Source: DATEPR01 sp963780635
GTDB taxonomy: Bacteria; Actinomycetota; Actinomycetes; Mycobacteriales; Pseudonocardiaceae
Direction of reading: 5' to 3'
Assembly: GCA_963780635.1 (NCBI GenBank)
Contig: CAWACW010000018.1
Location: 134,739 to 198,738 of the forward strand
Length of the DNA stretch: 64,000 nt
Shown: in pieces, positions 32,505 to 41,159 of the stretch
Position numbering within the stretch: the stretch's first letter is position 1
How the letters are laid out: each line of letters begins with the position of its first letter
Notes under the pieces: model-generated
Seen by the model: only the letters and a program-made list of their open reading frames with translations
What the model was told of the DNA's origin: nothing
Databases searched by the model: none
Position numbers and translations under genes: made by a program

Positions 32505-33418
32505 CCGACGTCCGGCCTGTTCCGACGGAACAGGCACCGCGGCGCACCGTGACCGGCATGGCCGCGGGCCTGGTGCGCACCGCACGGCCCCGGCAGTGGC
32601 TGAAGAACGTGCTCGTGCTCGCCGCGCCCTTCGGCGCCGGCCGGCTGTCCGACGGCCCCGTGCTGCTGTCCGCACTGGTCGCGTTCGTCGCGTTCTGTCT
32701 CGCCGCCTCCGCCATCTACCTGATCAACGACGCCAAGGACGTGGACGCCGACCGGGCCCACCCGACGAAGCGCAACCGTCCTATCGCGGCAGGCATCGTG
32801 CCGGTTCCGCTGGCGCTGACCACCGGCGCCGTGCTGCTGCTGGCCGCGCTCGGCGTGGCACTCACCCAGAACTGGCGGCTGCTGGTCGTCATCGCCGTCT
32901 ACGAAGCGGTCCAGCTGGGCTACTGCTTCGGGCTCAAGCACGAACCCGTGATCGACCTGTGCATCGTCGCGTCCGGCTTCCTGCTGCGCGCGATCGCCGG
33001 TGGTGTCGCGGCGGGCGTGCCGATGTCGCAGTGGTTCCTGCTGGCCACCGCGTTCGGCTCGCTGTTCATGGTGTCCGGGAAGCGGTACGCCGAGATCCGG
33101 CTCTACGAGACAACGGGCGCCGAGATCCGGGCATCCCTGCGCAAGTACTCGTCGAGCTACCTGCGGTTCGTCTGGGCGACGTCGGTGGCGATCGTCATCA
33201 CGATGTACGGCCTGTGGGCGTTCGACCTGCACCAGCTGTCCAGGTCGGAATGGTCGGTCGTGTCCATCGTGCCGTTCGTCGTCGCGCTGCTGCGCTACGC
33301 GGTGGACGTGGACGGCGGCAAGGCGGGCGAGCCCGAGGAGATCGTGCTGCACGACCGGGTGCTGCAGATCCTCGGCGTCAGCTGGGTGCTCACCCTGGTA
33401 CTGGCCTTCTACGCCTGA
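32501..33418 (+). CDS. ubiA: Decaprenyl-phosphate phosphoribosyltransferase (UbiA family)
   Basis: 305 residues with about nine membrane helices. The first Asp-rich motif is INDAKDVDADRAHPTKRNRPI (NDxxDxxxD), and a second conserved loop is GKRYAEIRLYETTGAEIRASL. It condenses decaprenyl phosphate with phosphoribosyl pyrophosphate to give decaprenylphosphoryl-5-phosphoribose, the first step to the arabinose donor. The orthologue is Rv3806c. ATG 32501 overlaps the PAP2 stop, so the two are translationally coupled. Convergent with dprE2. Confidence 0.95.
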   Translation: MTDVRPVPTEQAPRRTVTGMAAGLVRTARPRQWLKNVLVLAAPFGAGRLSDGPVLLSALVAFVAFCLAASAIYLINDAKDVDADRAHPTKRNRPIAAGIVPVPLALTTGAVLLLAALGVALTQNWRLLVVIAVYEAVQLGYCFGLKHEPVIDLCIVASGFLLRAIAGGVAAGVPMSQWFLLATAFGSLFMVSGKRYAEIRLYETTGAEIRASLRKYSSSYLRFVWATSVAIVITMYGLWAFDLHQLSRSEWSVVSIVPFVVALLRYAVDVDGGKAGEPEEIVLHDRVLQILGVSWVLTLVLAFYA

Positions 33419-33451
33419 CCCGACCGGGCCAGGCGTACCCGCCGGTGAGCC

Positions 33452-34207
33452 TCAGACCGGCAGCTTGCGGAACACCGGTCGCGGCAGGTGCCGCAGCACG
33501 CTCATCACCCAGCGCATCGGGCTGGGCGCCCACGCCTGCTCCTTGCGGTCGCGCACCGCGGCCACGACCACGTCGGCCACCTGCCCTGCCGTCTGGGACA
33601 GCGGGGCGGCCTTCAGCCCGGCGGTCATCCGCGTCTTGACGAAACCGGGCCGGATCACCGACACGTACACCCCGCTGGGCTTGAGCGCGTCGGTCAGCCC
33701 CGTGTAGAAGCTGTCCAGGCCCGCCTTGGTCGACCCGTACACGAAGTTCGACCGGCGCGGCCGTTCCCCGGCCACCGACGACATCGCGACCAGCGACCCG
33801 TGGCCCTGGCGGCTCATCCGGTCGGCCAGCGCCACGCCGACGGTCACCGCACCCACGTAGTTGACCTCGGCCAGCTCGCGGGCGGCGTCGACGTTGGTCC
33901 AGGCGGTCTCCTGGTCGCCGAGCAGCCCGAACGCGACCAGCGCGACGTCGATGTCGCCGTCGGTGAAGGCCTTCTCCACCACCTCGGCGTGCGTCTGCGG
34001 CTTGCGCGCGTCGAACGGCAGCACCGCCACCGTGCAGCCCGCGGTGCGCAGCCGCTGCGCGGCGTCGTCCAGCCGGCCGCCCGGCCGCCCGGCGAGCACC
34101 ACCCGCAGCGGCCGGGACCGCGCGAACTTCTCGGCGACGGCAAGGCCGATCTCCGAGGTGCCGCCGAGCAGCAGCAGGGACTGGGGGTTGCCAACGGCGT
34201 CGATCAC
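33452..34207 (-). CDS. dprE2: Decaprenylphosphoryl-2-keto-ribose reductase
   Basis: 251 residues (M. tuberculosis DprE2 254), classical SDR. Cofactor motif LLLLGGTSEIGLAVAEKF, then NYVGAVTV, catalytic Ser in MSSVAGERPRR and YGSTKAG (YxxxK). With DprE1 it epimerises decaprenylphosphoryl-ribose to decaprenylphosphoryl-arabinose, reducing the 2-keto intermediate with NADH. GTG 34207 overlaps the DprE1 stop (GTGA), so the two subunits are made together. The C-terminus KLPV is close to the UbiA gene end. Confidence 0.95.
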   Translation of the reverse strand: MIDAVGNPQSLLLLGGTSEIGLAVAEKFARSRPLRVVLAGRPGGRLDDAAQRLRTAGCTVAVLPFDARKPQTHAEVVEKAFTDGDIDVALVAFGLLGDQETAWTNVDAARELAEVNYVGAVTVGVALADRMSRQGHGSLVAMSSVAGERPRRSNFVYGSTKAGLDSFYTGLTDALKPSGVYVSVIRPGFVKTRMTAGLKAAPLSQTAGQVADVVVAAVRDRKEQAWAPSPMRWVMSVLRHLPRPVFRKLPV

Positions 34208-35565
34208 AGGGCCAGCCTTCGGGACATGTCGGAGGAGAAGATTCCGGTCGGGTCGACGGCGGCCCGCACCTTGCGCCACTCGTCGATGCGGGGGTACATC
34301 CGCTGCAGCGCGTCCGGCGTGGTGCGGGACTCCTTCGCCAGGTACAGCCGCCCGTTCGCGGCCAGCACGATGTCGTCGAGCCGGTCGCACAGCTCGTGCA
34401 GGCCGGCCCGCACCGGGAAGTCCGCGCACAGCGTCCAGCCGGGCGTCGGGAACGACAGCGGCGCGCGGTTGCCCGCGCCGAACCGCTTGAGCACGTTGAG
34501 CACCGAGACGTGACCGGAGTTCGCGATCGTGCGCACGGCCTCGCGCAGCGCGTCCTCGGCACCGAAGGGCACCACGAACTGGTACTGCAGGAAACCGCGC
34601 GGCCCGTAGCCGCGGTTCCAGTTGCCCGCGATGTCCAGCGGGTGCAGGAACTGCGTGATGTTCTGCACCGCGGCCGCCTTCGTGGGCGATTTGCGGTACC
34701 AGACCTCGGAGAACATCTTCGCCGTGACGCGGTTGAGCAGGCCGGAGGGGAACACGTCCGGCACGTTGAGCAGCTGCGGCGCGTCGAACTTCAGCGGTTC
34801 CGCGCGCTTGCTCGCGGGCAGGTCGGCGACGGTGGCGTGGTTGGCCCGGGTCAGGATGCCGCGGCCCAGGTGCGTGCCGGTGCTCACCGCGTCGAACCAG
34901 GACACGGACTCGACGTAGTTCTCGTCCCCGGTGGACTGTCGGGCCATCAGCTCGTCCAGCGAGCCGAGCTGGTCGGTGTCCACCAGGAAGTACGCCGTTT
35001 CGACGTGGTTCACGTGCAGCGTGGCGCCGAGCACCACGCCGGTCAGGCCCATGCCGCCCACGGTCGCCCAGAACAGGTCGGCGTCCGGTCCGTCCGGTGT
35101 CAGCGTGCGGATCTCGCCGTCCGCGGTCGCGAGGTCCAGCGACCGCACGTGGTTGCCGAAGCTGCCCTCGACGTGGTGCGCCTTGCCGTGGATGTCCGAA
35201 CCGATCGCGCCACCCACGGTGACCTGGCGGGTACCGGGCAGCACCGGCAGCCACAGTCCGTGCGGCAGCAGCTCGCGCATCAGTGTGTCCAGGCTCACGC
35301 CGGCGTCCACCGTCACGACACCTGCCCGCGCGTCGATGGTGTGAATCCGGTCCAGACCGGTCATCTCGATGACGATGCCGCCGGAGTTCTGTGCCGGATC
35401 GCCGTACGAGCGGCCCAGACCCCGTGCCAGGACGCCCCGTTCGCCCGCCGCGCGGATCGCGTCCACGACACCCTGGCGGCTGGTCGGCGTCACGACGTCG
35501 GCGACGGACGGCGACGTCCGGCCCCAGCCGGTCAACAGTCGCGGTTGCCCCAGTACGTGTTCCAC
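34204..35565 (-). CDS. dprE1: Decaprenylphosphoryl-ribose 2'-oxidase
   Basis: 453 residues (M. tuberculosis DprE1 461). The FAD-binding_4 domain has LARGLGRSYGDPAQNSGG and LPVLPGTRQVTVGGAIGSDIHGKAHH; the C-terminal ALO-type domain follows. The Cys that benzothiazinones modify in M. tuberculosis (Cys387) is conserved at about 380 in TLCADFPV, and the end reads PTGIFSSDMSRRLAL. It oxidises the 2'-hydroxyl of decaprenylphosphoryl-ribose. GTG 35565 is chosen because it lies 7 nt after a TACCCT box (leaderless); an open frame extends 22 codons further. Divergent from the gtrA gene. Confidence 0.96.
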   Translation of the reverse strand: MEHVLGQPRLLTGWGRTSPSVADVVTPTSRQGVVDAIRAAGERGVLARGLGRSYGDPAQNSGGIVIEMTGLDRIHTIDARAGVVTVDAGVSLDTLMRELLPHGLWLPVLPGTRQVTVGGAIGSDIHGKAHHVEGSFGNHVRSLDLATADGEIRTLTPDGPDADLFWATVGGMGLTGVVLGATLHVNHVETAYFLVDTDQLGSLDELMARQSTGDENYVESVSWFDAVSTGTHLGRGILTRANHATVADLPASKRAEPLKFDAPQLLNVPDVFPSGLLNRVTAKMFSEVWYRKSPTKAAAVQNITQFLHPLDIAGNWNRGYGPRGFLQYQFVVPFGAEDALREAVRTIANSGHVSVLNVLKRFGAGNRAPLSFPTPGWTLCADFPVRAGLHELCDRLDDIVLAANGRLYLAKESRTTPDALQRMYPRIDEWRKVRAAVDPTGIFSSDMSRRLAL

Positions 35566-35572
35566 CGGGGCA

Positions 35573-35578
35573 AGGGTA
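35573..35578 (-). promoter_or_regulatory. Predicted -10 box of dprE1 (leaderless)
   Basis: On the minus strand TACCCT is followed by 7 nt and GTG 35565. The wzm promoter at 43864 has the identical hexamer and spacing. Confidence 0.6.
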
Positions 35579-35626
35579 TCGGGTGTGCCGGGTGACCGCG
35601 GGTGCGAGCCGGATAACGGACACTCA

Positions 35627-35632
35627 TACACT
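35627..35632 (+). promoter_or_regulatory. Candidate -10 box of gtrA
   Basis: TACACT lies 43 bp before ATG 35676, leaving a leader of about 36 nt that contains a GGAAAGG-type ribosome site. Divergent from the dprE1 promoter 49 bp away. Confidence 0.35.
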
Positions 35633-35675
35633 CGCGATGAACATCGGTGAGGCGCGCGGGCGGAAAGGTGACGGA

Positions 35676-36137
35676 ATGGTAACCGTGCAAGTGGATCCGG
35701 TGCGTCGCGGCCTCGTGGACCAAGCGCTTCGCTTCGTGGTCTTCGGTGTCCTGTCCGCCGGCGTCGACTTCGGCGTCTACCAGTTGTTCCTGCACATCGG
35801 CACCTGGGCCGATCTGGCCAAGGCCATCAGCTTCGTCTGCGGCACCGTCACCGCGTACCTGCTCAATCGCAGGTGGACATTCGACTCCGACGGCGGCGCC
35901 GCTCCGGCGACCCGCTTCGCCCTGCTGTACTCCACCACGTTCTTCGTCAACGTGGGCGTGAACGCGCTGGGCCTGCACCTGCTGGCCGGACGCAGCTGGC
36001 AGGTCCCGGTCGCCTGGGTCATCGCGCAGGCGGTGGCCACCGTGATCAATTTCGTGATGCTGCGCGCCGTCGTGTTCCGCGACACGCCCGGGCGCGCACA
36101 GGAGCTTGTTTCCAGCACCGGATCTGCGGAGGACTGA
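35676..36137 (+). CDS. GtrA-family membrane protein (Rv3789 type)
   Basis: 153 residues with four membrane helices (FVVFGVLSAGVDFGVYQLFL; AISFVCGTVTAYLLNRRWTF; LLYSTTFFVNVGVNALGLHLL; WVIAQAVATVINFVMLRAVVF). The GtrA signature LNRRWTF and the final NFVMLRAVVFRD are present. Rv3789 next to dprE1 in M. tuberculosis was proposed to help supply decaprenylphosphoryl-arabinose or to anchor arabinogalactan enzymes; its role is debated. ATG 35676 has GGAAAGGTGACGGA upstream; ATG 35637 is the alternative. Followed 7 bp later by a GlfT2-like gene. Confidence 0.9.
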   Translation: MVTVQVDPVRRGLVDQALRFVVFGVLSAGVDFGVYQLFLHIGTWADLAKAISFVCGTVTAYLLNRRWTFDSDGGAAPATRFALLYSTTFFVNVGVNALGLHLLAGRSWQVPVAWVIAQAVATVINFVMLRAVVFRDTPGRAQELVSSTGSAED

Positions 36138-36144
36138 CGGCGCG

Positions 36145-38073
36145 ATGGCCAGTACCTACCAGCGTGGCGACGAGATGGATGTGACGGTGGCAGGTTCGCA
36201 GTCCGCACGCGCCACCGATACCCCGCACCGGCCCGCCGGGCAACTGCTCGCGGCGCGCGGCCTGTTCACCGGACCGGCCCAGCAGGTGCCCACCGACCTG
36301 TACGCGAAGGTCGTCACCGGCGTCGTCGAGCGTGCCCGGCACTCGGTACGCCTCGACCCGCACGCCACGGTGTCCACCAACACCTACTTCGGCCGGTTCC
36401 CGGCCAGCTACTGGCAGCGCTGGACCACGGTGACGGAGGTGCAGGTCGAGCTGGACTGCACCGGCACCGGCGAGATCAGCGTGCTGGCGTCCGACTCGGT
36501 CGGCGATCGCCGGCTGATCACCGCCGAGCACGTCGACACCGCCACCACCCGCACGGTCCGCCTGGTCGCGCCGGTGGACAAGTTCGTGGACGGCGGCGCG
36601 CTGTGGCTGGAGATCACCGCGGGCGACGCCGAGCTGCGGGTGCAGCGCGTGCACTGGACGGTGTCCTCGCCCGATCAGGTCGTCCCGGCCAACATCGTGA
36701 TCTGCACCCATAACCGCGTCGACGACTGCCTGACCACGCTCGCCGCACTCGCCGACGACCCATTGGCCCTCGCCACCGTGCGCACGCTGTACGTGGTCGA
36801 CCAGGGCAGCGACCCGGTCGAGTCGCGGCCGCGGTTCGCCGAGCTGGCCGAGGCGCTGGCGGACAAGCTGAACTACCTCCGCCAGCCCAACCTCGGCGGC
36901 TCCGGCGGCTTCACCCGTGGCCTCTACGAGTCCACCGTGCCGGGCAGCGACCCGGTCAACGTCGTGTTCATGGACGACGACGTGCTGTGCGAGCCCGAGG
37001 TGACGATCCGGCTGACCGCGTTCGCCAACCGCCTGGCCGAGCCGGCCATCGTCGGCGCCCAGATGCTCAACCTGCTGCACCCCAGCCAGCTGCTGGCCCC
37101 CGCCGAGCACGCCGACCTGGCGCACATGCTGCCCGGCCAGATGATGATGGACAGCAAGCTGAACGTGGACCTGCTGGCCACCAAGAAGGACGGCCGCTCC
37201 ACCATCGAGGAGAAGCGGCTGGACGCCGGCTACAACGGCTGGTGGTGCTGCCTGATCCCCTCGGCGCTGGCCGAGGCCGTCGGCTACCCGCTGCCGTTCT
37301 TCTTCCAGTGGGACGACGTCGAGTACGGCTACCGCGCCCGCAAGCGCGGCTACGCCACCGTGACACTCCCCGGCGCTGGCCTGTGGCACGCGGACTTCCA
37401 CTGGAAGGACTGGGACGAGTGGCACCGTTACTTCAACATGCGCAACGGCATGATCACCGCGGCGCTGCACCACCGGTTCGATCCGAAGCGGGTGGCCGGG
37501 GTGCTGGCCACCGACCTGGCCCACTACCTGGTCGGCATGCAGTACGGCCTGGCGGCGACGCTGATCAAGGCCGTCGAGGACTTCCTGCGCGGCCCGGACA
37601 TGCTGGCCGACGGGGGTGTCGCGGCCGTCGGTGAGATCCGCGCGCTGCGCGCTCAGTACCCGGAGACCATCGCGCACCCGGCCACCGAGGTGCCCGGCCT
37701 GCGGCCCGGCCAGGCCACCGAGATCCCGGCCGGCCCGCCGCCCGCCATCGAGGGCATGGTGCTGCTCAAGCGCGTGGTCTTCCAACTGCTCGACCGCGGC
37801 CCGCGGCACGTCGGCACAGTGAGGGCGGGTGACGCCCGCTGGTGGCACGTGTCGCTGTTCGACACCGCCGTGGTCACCGACATGTCCCAGGAGGGCGTGC
37901 GGGTGCGTCACCGGGACAAGGCCACCATGCTGCGCCTGGCCAGGCGCGGCTTATCCGTGCTGACGCGGCTGGTCCGCGAGGGTGCCGGCGTCCGGGAGCG
38001 ATACCGCCACGCCGCCGGTGGACTCGCGAGCCGGGAGTCCTGGACACGGCTGTACCGTCAGTCCGAGCACTGA
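36145..38073 (+). CDS. GlfT2-like galactofuranosyltransferase paralogue
   Basis: 642 residues with the GlfT2 layout: N-terminal beta-sandwich (about 15-170; TYFGRFPASYWQRWTT), GT-A domain from about 185 (VICTHNRVDDCLTTLAAL), NLGGSGGFTRGLYES, metal site FMDDDV, YNGWWCCLIP, catalytic WDDVEYGYRARKRGY, and a C-terminal helical part. It would extend galactan on the lipid carrier from UDP-Galf. It differs from the next gene, which is the closer match to M. tuberculosis GlfT2, so it may make a different linkage or start a different chain. ATG 36145 is used; ATG 36178 is possible. The next GlfT2 gene starts 51 bp later. Confidence 0.88.
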   Translation: MASTYQRGDEMDVTVAGSQSARATDTPHRPAGQLLAARGLFTGPAQQVPTDLYAKVVTGVVERARHSVRLDPHATVSTNTYFGRFPASYWQRWTTVTEVQVELDCTGTGEISVLASDSVGDRRLITAEHVDTATTRTVRLVAPVDKFVDGGALWLEITAGDAELRVQRVHWTVSSPDQVVPANIVICTHNRVDDCLTTLAALADDPLALATVRTLYVVDQGSDPVESRPRFAELAEALADKLNYLRQPNLGGSGGFTRGLYESTVPGSDPVNVVFMDDDVLCEPEVTIRLTAFANRLAEPAIVGAQMLNLLHPSQLLAPAEHADLAHMLPGQMMMDSKLNVDLLATKKDGRSTIEEKRLDAGYNGWWCCLIPSALAEAVGYPLPFFFQWDDVEYGYRARKRGYATVTLPGAGLWHADFHWKDWDEWHRYFNMRNGMITAALHHRFDPKRVAGVLATDLAHYLVGMQYGLAATLIKAVEDFLRGPDMLADGGVAAVGEIRALRAQYPETIAHPATEVPGLRPGQATEIPAGPPPAIEGMVLLKRVVFQLLDRGPRHVGTVRAGDARWWHVSLFDTAVVTDMSQEGVRVRHRDKATMLRLARRGLSVLTRLVREGAGVRERYRHAAGGLASRESWTRLYRQSEH

Positions 38074-38124
38074 CCCCGATCGCGTGCCGTGACCGCGCGT
38101 GCGCGCTGGAGGATTGATCTACCG

Positions 38125-40085
38125 ATGGCGAGCAGGACGGCCGAGCACACGCAGCACAGCGAGAGTTCCCGCACCCCCGATCCGGCCGCCGTGGCATCGG
38201 CGGTTCATGCCGCCGGCCCGTCCGGTGCGCTGCTGCAGCGGATCATCTCGCCGCGACCCGGTGACCCGCTGGACGTCCGGTCGCTGTACCTGGACGAGGC
38301 GAAGTCGAACCTCAAGCGCAGTCGCGCACTCGAGCGCACCGGCCTGGAGATCCCGGCCGAGTCCGAGGTGTCCTTCGCCGCGTACTTCAACGCGTTCCCG
38401 GCCAGCTACTGGCGTCGCTGGACGACGCTGGACACCGTCCAGCTGCGGTTGCGGGTGGACAACCCGTGCCGCGTCGACGTGTACCGGTCCAAGTCCGACG
38501 GCACCCAGATCCACGTCCGCGGCAAGGTCGTCGACGGTGGCGACCTCGTGGTGTTCGACCTGGACCTGACGCCGTTCGAGGACGGCGGCTGGTACTGGTT
38601 CGACGTCACCACCGAGAACCAGGACGTCACGCTCACCGGCAGCGGCTGGTACGCCCCCCAGGAAGCCCCCGGGCGCTCCTCGGTCGCGATCGCCATCACC
38701 ACCTTCAACCGGCCCGACGACTGCGTCAACGCGCTGGCCACCATCGGCGAGGACCCGCTGGTGCTGGCCTCGGTCAGCGCGGTGATCGTGGCCGACCAGG
38801 GCAGCAAGAAGATCCGGGACGCGGACGGGTTCCGCGCGGCCGCCGAGGTGCTCGGCGACCGGCTGCGGGTCATCGAACAGGGCAACCTGGGCGGCTCCGG
38901 GGGCTTCGCCCGCGGCATGTACGAGGCTGTGACCAGCACCGACTGTGAGCAGATCCTGGTCATGGACGACGACATCGTGATCGAGCCGGACTCGATCCTG
39001 CGGTCCCTGGCATTCTCCCGGTTCGCCGAGCACCCGATGCTGGTCGGCGGCCAGATGCTCAACCTGCAGGCCCGCTCCCGGCTGCACTCGATGGGCGAGG
39101 TCGTCGACCCGGGCATCTTCATGTGGCGGGCCGCGCCCAACGTCGAGTACGGCCACGACTTCGCGCAGGAGCCGCTGCGGGACGAGGAGTCCGCGGATCT
39201 GCACCGCCGGATCGACGTGGACTACAACGGCTGGTGGATGTGCCTGATCCCGCGCTCGATCGTCGAGGAGCAGGGTCTGCCGCTGCCACTGTTCATCAAG
39301 TGGGACGACGCCGAGTACGGCCTGCGGGCCGGCCGCGCCGGCTACCCGACGGCCAGCCTGCCCGGCGTGGCCATCTGGCACATGCCCTGGTCGGACAAGG
39401 ACGACGCGACCGACTGGCAGGCGTACTTCCACCTGCGCAACCGGCTCGTGGTGGCCGCCATGTACGCGCACTGGGCCCAGCCGACCGGCCTGCTCAAGCA
39501 CAGCCTGAAGAGCACGTTCAAGCACCTGCTGTCGCTGGAGTACTCGACGGTGGCGCTGCAGGATCGGGCCATCCAGGACTTCCTGGCGGGCCCGCAGCGG
39601 CTGTTCGACCTGCTGCCCACCGCGCTGCCCGAGGTGCGCGCCCAGCGGGCCGAGTTCGACGACGGCCGCGTGCTGGCGTCGGCCCGGCAGCTGCCGCTGC
39701 CGACGATGGACGCGGTGCGCGCCGAGCGGTTCCTCAAGCCGCCGACGAACCCGGTGACCAAGATCAAGACGCTGGCCGAGGGCCTGGTGCACAACCTGCT
39801 GCCCGCGAAGCCCGAGCACCACGAGCGCCCGCAGCTCAACATCGGCGCCCGCGATGCCCGCTGGTTCCTGCTGTCCCGGATCGACGGCGTCACGGTGGCC
39901 ACTTCGGACGCCCGCGGTGTCGCGTTCCGCAAGCGCGACCCAGGACCTTCTGGATGCTGCTGTCCAAGTCGCTGCGCAGCCACCTGCAGCTGGCCCGCGA
40001 GTGGCCGAAGCTGCGCCGCCAGTACCGCAACGCCAAGCCCGAGCTGACGTCCGTGGAGTCCTGGGGCCGGATCTTCGGCCGCTGA
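38125..40085 (+). CDS. glfT2: Galactofuranosyltransferase GlfT2 with C-terminal frameshift
   Basis: About 653 residues if the shift is repaired. It matches M. tuberculosis GlfT2 throughout: ISPRPGDPLDVRSLYLDEA at the N-terminus, FPASYWRRWTT, NLGGSGGFARGMYEA, MDDDIVIEPDS, VDYNGWWMCLIPR, FIKWDDAEYGLRA and IWHMPWSDKDDA. It polymerises galactan with alternating beta-1,5/1,6 links. After FRKRDP (about 39945) the frame breaks; one extra base in the CCC run would restore RTFWMLLSKSLRSHLQ.. ending TSVESWGRIFGR at 40085. As read, the frame stops at 40047 with ~35 unrelated residues. The core is intact, so this is a sequencing error or a recent mutation. Confidence 0.88.
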
Positions 40086-40111
40086 GCTGCAGGCCGGGGG
40101 GCTCGGGTGGG

Positions 40112-40378
40112 TCAGAGCATGCCCGCGCCCTCCCTGGCCGGCGCGCCGTAGATCTGGCCGATGGCCGGAGTGGCGTCCACGAGCGCGGCCTGCACGTGCG
40201 CGAAGTTCACCGCGACCGAGGAGCCGTTCGCAGCAGTGATCGTCTCCACCTGGCCGTTGCGGATCAGTTCGGGCAGGCTCGCGGCCACGTCGTCGACGGC
40301 GTCACTCGGCAGCACGATCAGCAGCGGTTCCCGGCCGCCGGACAGGTGCAGGACGAGTGCGCGCTTCGGTTTGTTCAT
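40112..40378 (-). CDS. Small conserved hypothetical protein
   Basis: 88 residues, start ATG 40378 with a GGAG element 9 nt upstream. The sequence (RALVLHLSGGREPLLIVLPSDAVDDVAASLPELI..) suggests a small alpha/beta fold with a repeated strand-helix pattern. I do not recognise a family. It lies between glfT2 and a TetR regulator gene and is convergent with glfT2. Confidence 0.7.
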   Translation of the reverse strand: MNKPKRALVLHLSGGREPLLIVLPSDAVDDVAASLPELIRNGQVETITAANGSSVAVNFAHVQAALVDATPAIGQIYGAPAREGAGML

Positions 40379-40552
40379 AGTGCCGACTCCACCAGTGGCC
40401 GGTGGCATCGGCAAGCCACGTTCGCCGCGGGCGCACGCGACGGCCACCGATTGCGCTCAGGGCGTAACCGCGGGTGTCGATGCGACCCGCGACACGCATC
40501 CGGACACCCCGACCGGACCTGGTCGTTTCGTTCCGGTGAGAAACTGTTCGGC

Positions 40553-41146
40553 GTGAGCTCGGTTTCGTCACACCCTGACCCGCGGTTGATCGCCGCCGCA
40601 CTCGACTGTTTCCTGAGCTTCGGAGTCCGCAAGACCTCGTTGACGGACGTCGCGGATCGGGCAGGCGTGTCGAGAGCGACCGCCTACCGGATGTTTCATG
40701 ACAAGAACGGCCTGGTCAAGGCGGTGGCCGAGGCCGAGGTCGGCAGGTTCCTGCTCCGCCTGGACGAGGCGGTCACCTGGGAGGCCCCGCTGGCCGACGC
40801 GCTGGAGCAGGCGATCACGTTCACTCTTCGCTACCTGTCCGATCACGCCGTGTTGCAGCGGCTGATCGCCAGGGAGCCGGAGCAGCTCACCGACGTCGTC
40901 GTGCCGCGGCCTGGCGAGCCGTCGCTGGTGCAGGAACTGCTGCCCGCCGTCGTGGAACGCTTCGTGCGCACCCACCACGACGTGCTGCGGGTACCCATCG
41001 ACCAGGCCGCCGAATGGCTGCTGCGGATGGCCATCAGCATGCTGCTCTCACCCAGCACGACGCTGCCCGACCCGAGGGCCGTGGCCGACCTGCTGATCGC
41101 CGGCATGGTCTCCGAGACGACCGCCGTGGAATCGGAGGGCAGCTGA
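40553..41146 (+). CDS. TetR/AcrR-family transcriptional regulator
   Basis: 197 residues. N-terminal helix-turn-helix: ALDCFLSFGVRKTSLTDVADRAGVSRATAYRMF (residues about 12-45), then an all-helical ligand-binding domain. GTG 40553 gives the usual short lead before the first helix. The ligand is unknown. It sits between the small hypothetical gene (divergent) and glfT1 (convergent), so it may control the neighbouring small gene or itself. Confidence 0.9.
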   Translation: MSSVSSHPDPRLIAAALDCFLSFGVRKTSLTDVADRAGVSRATAYRMFHDKNGLVKAVAEAEVGRFLLRLDEAVTWEAPLADALEQAITFTLRYLSDHAVLQRLIAREPEQLTDVVVPRPGEPSLVQELLPAVVERFVRTHHDVLRVPIDQAAEWLLRMAISMLLSPSTTLPDPRAVADLLIAGMVSETTAVESEGS

Positions 41147-41159
41147 GCGGGGACCGTGC

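Noticed and set aside
33452..35623. 723-codon minus-strand frame that includes dprE2
   Set aside because: The upstream part is the wrong frame of dprE1; dprE2 starts at GTG 34207, overlapping the dprE1 stop.
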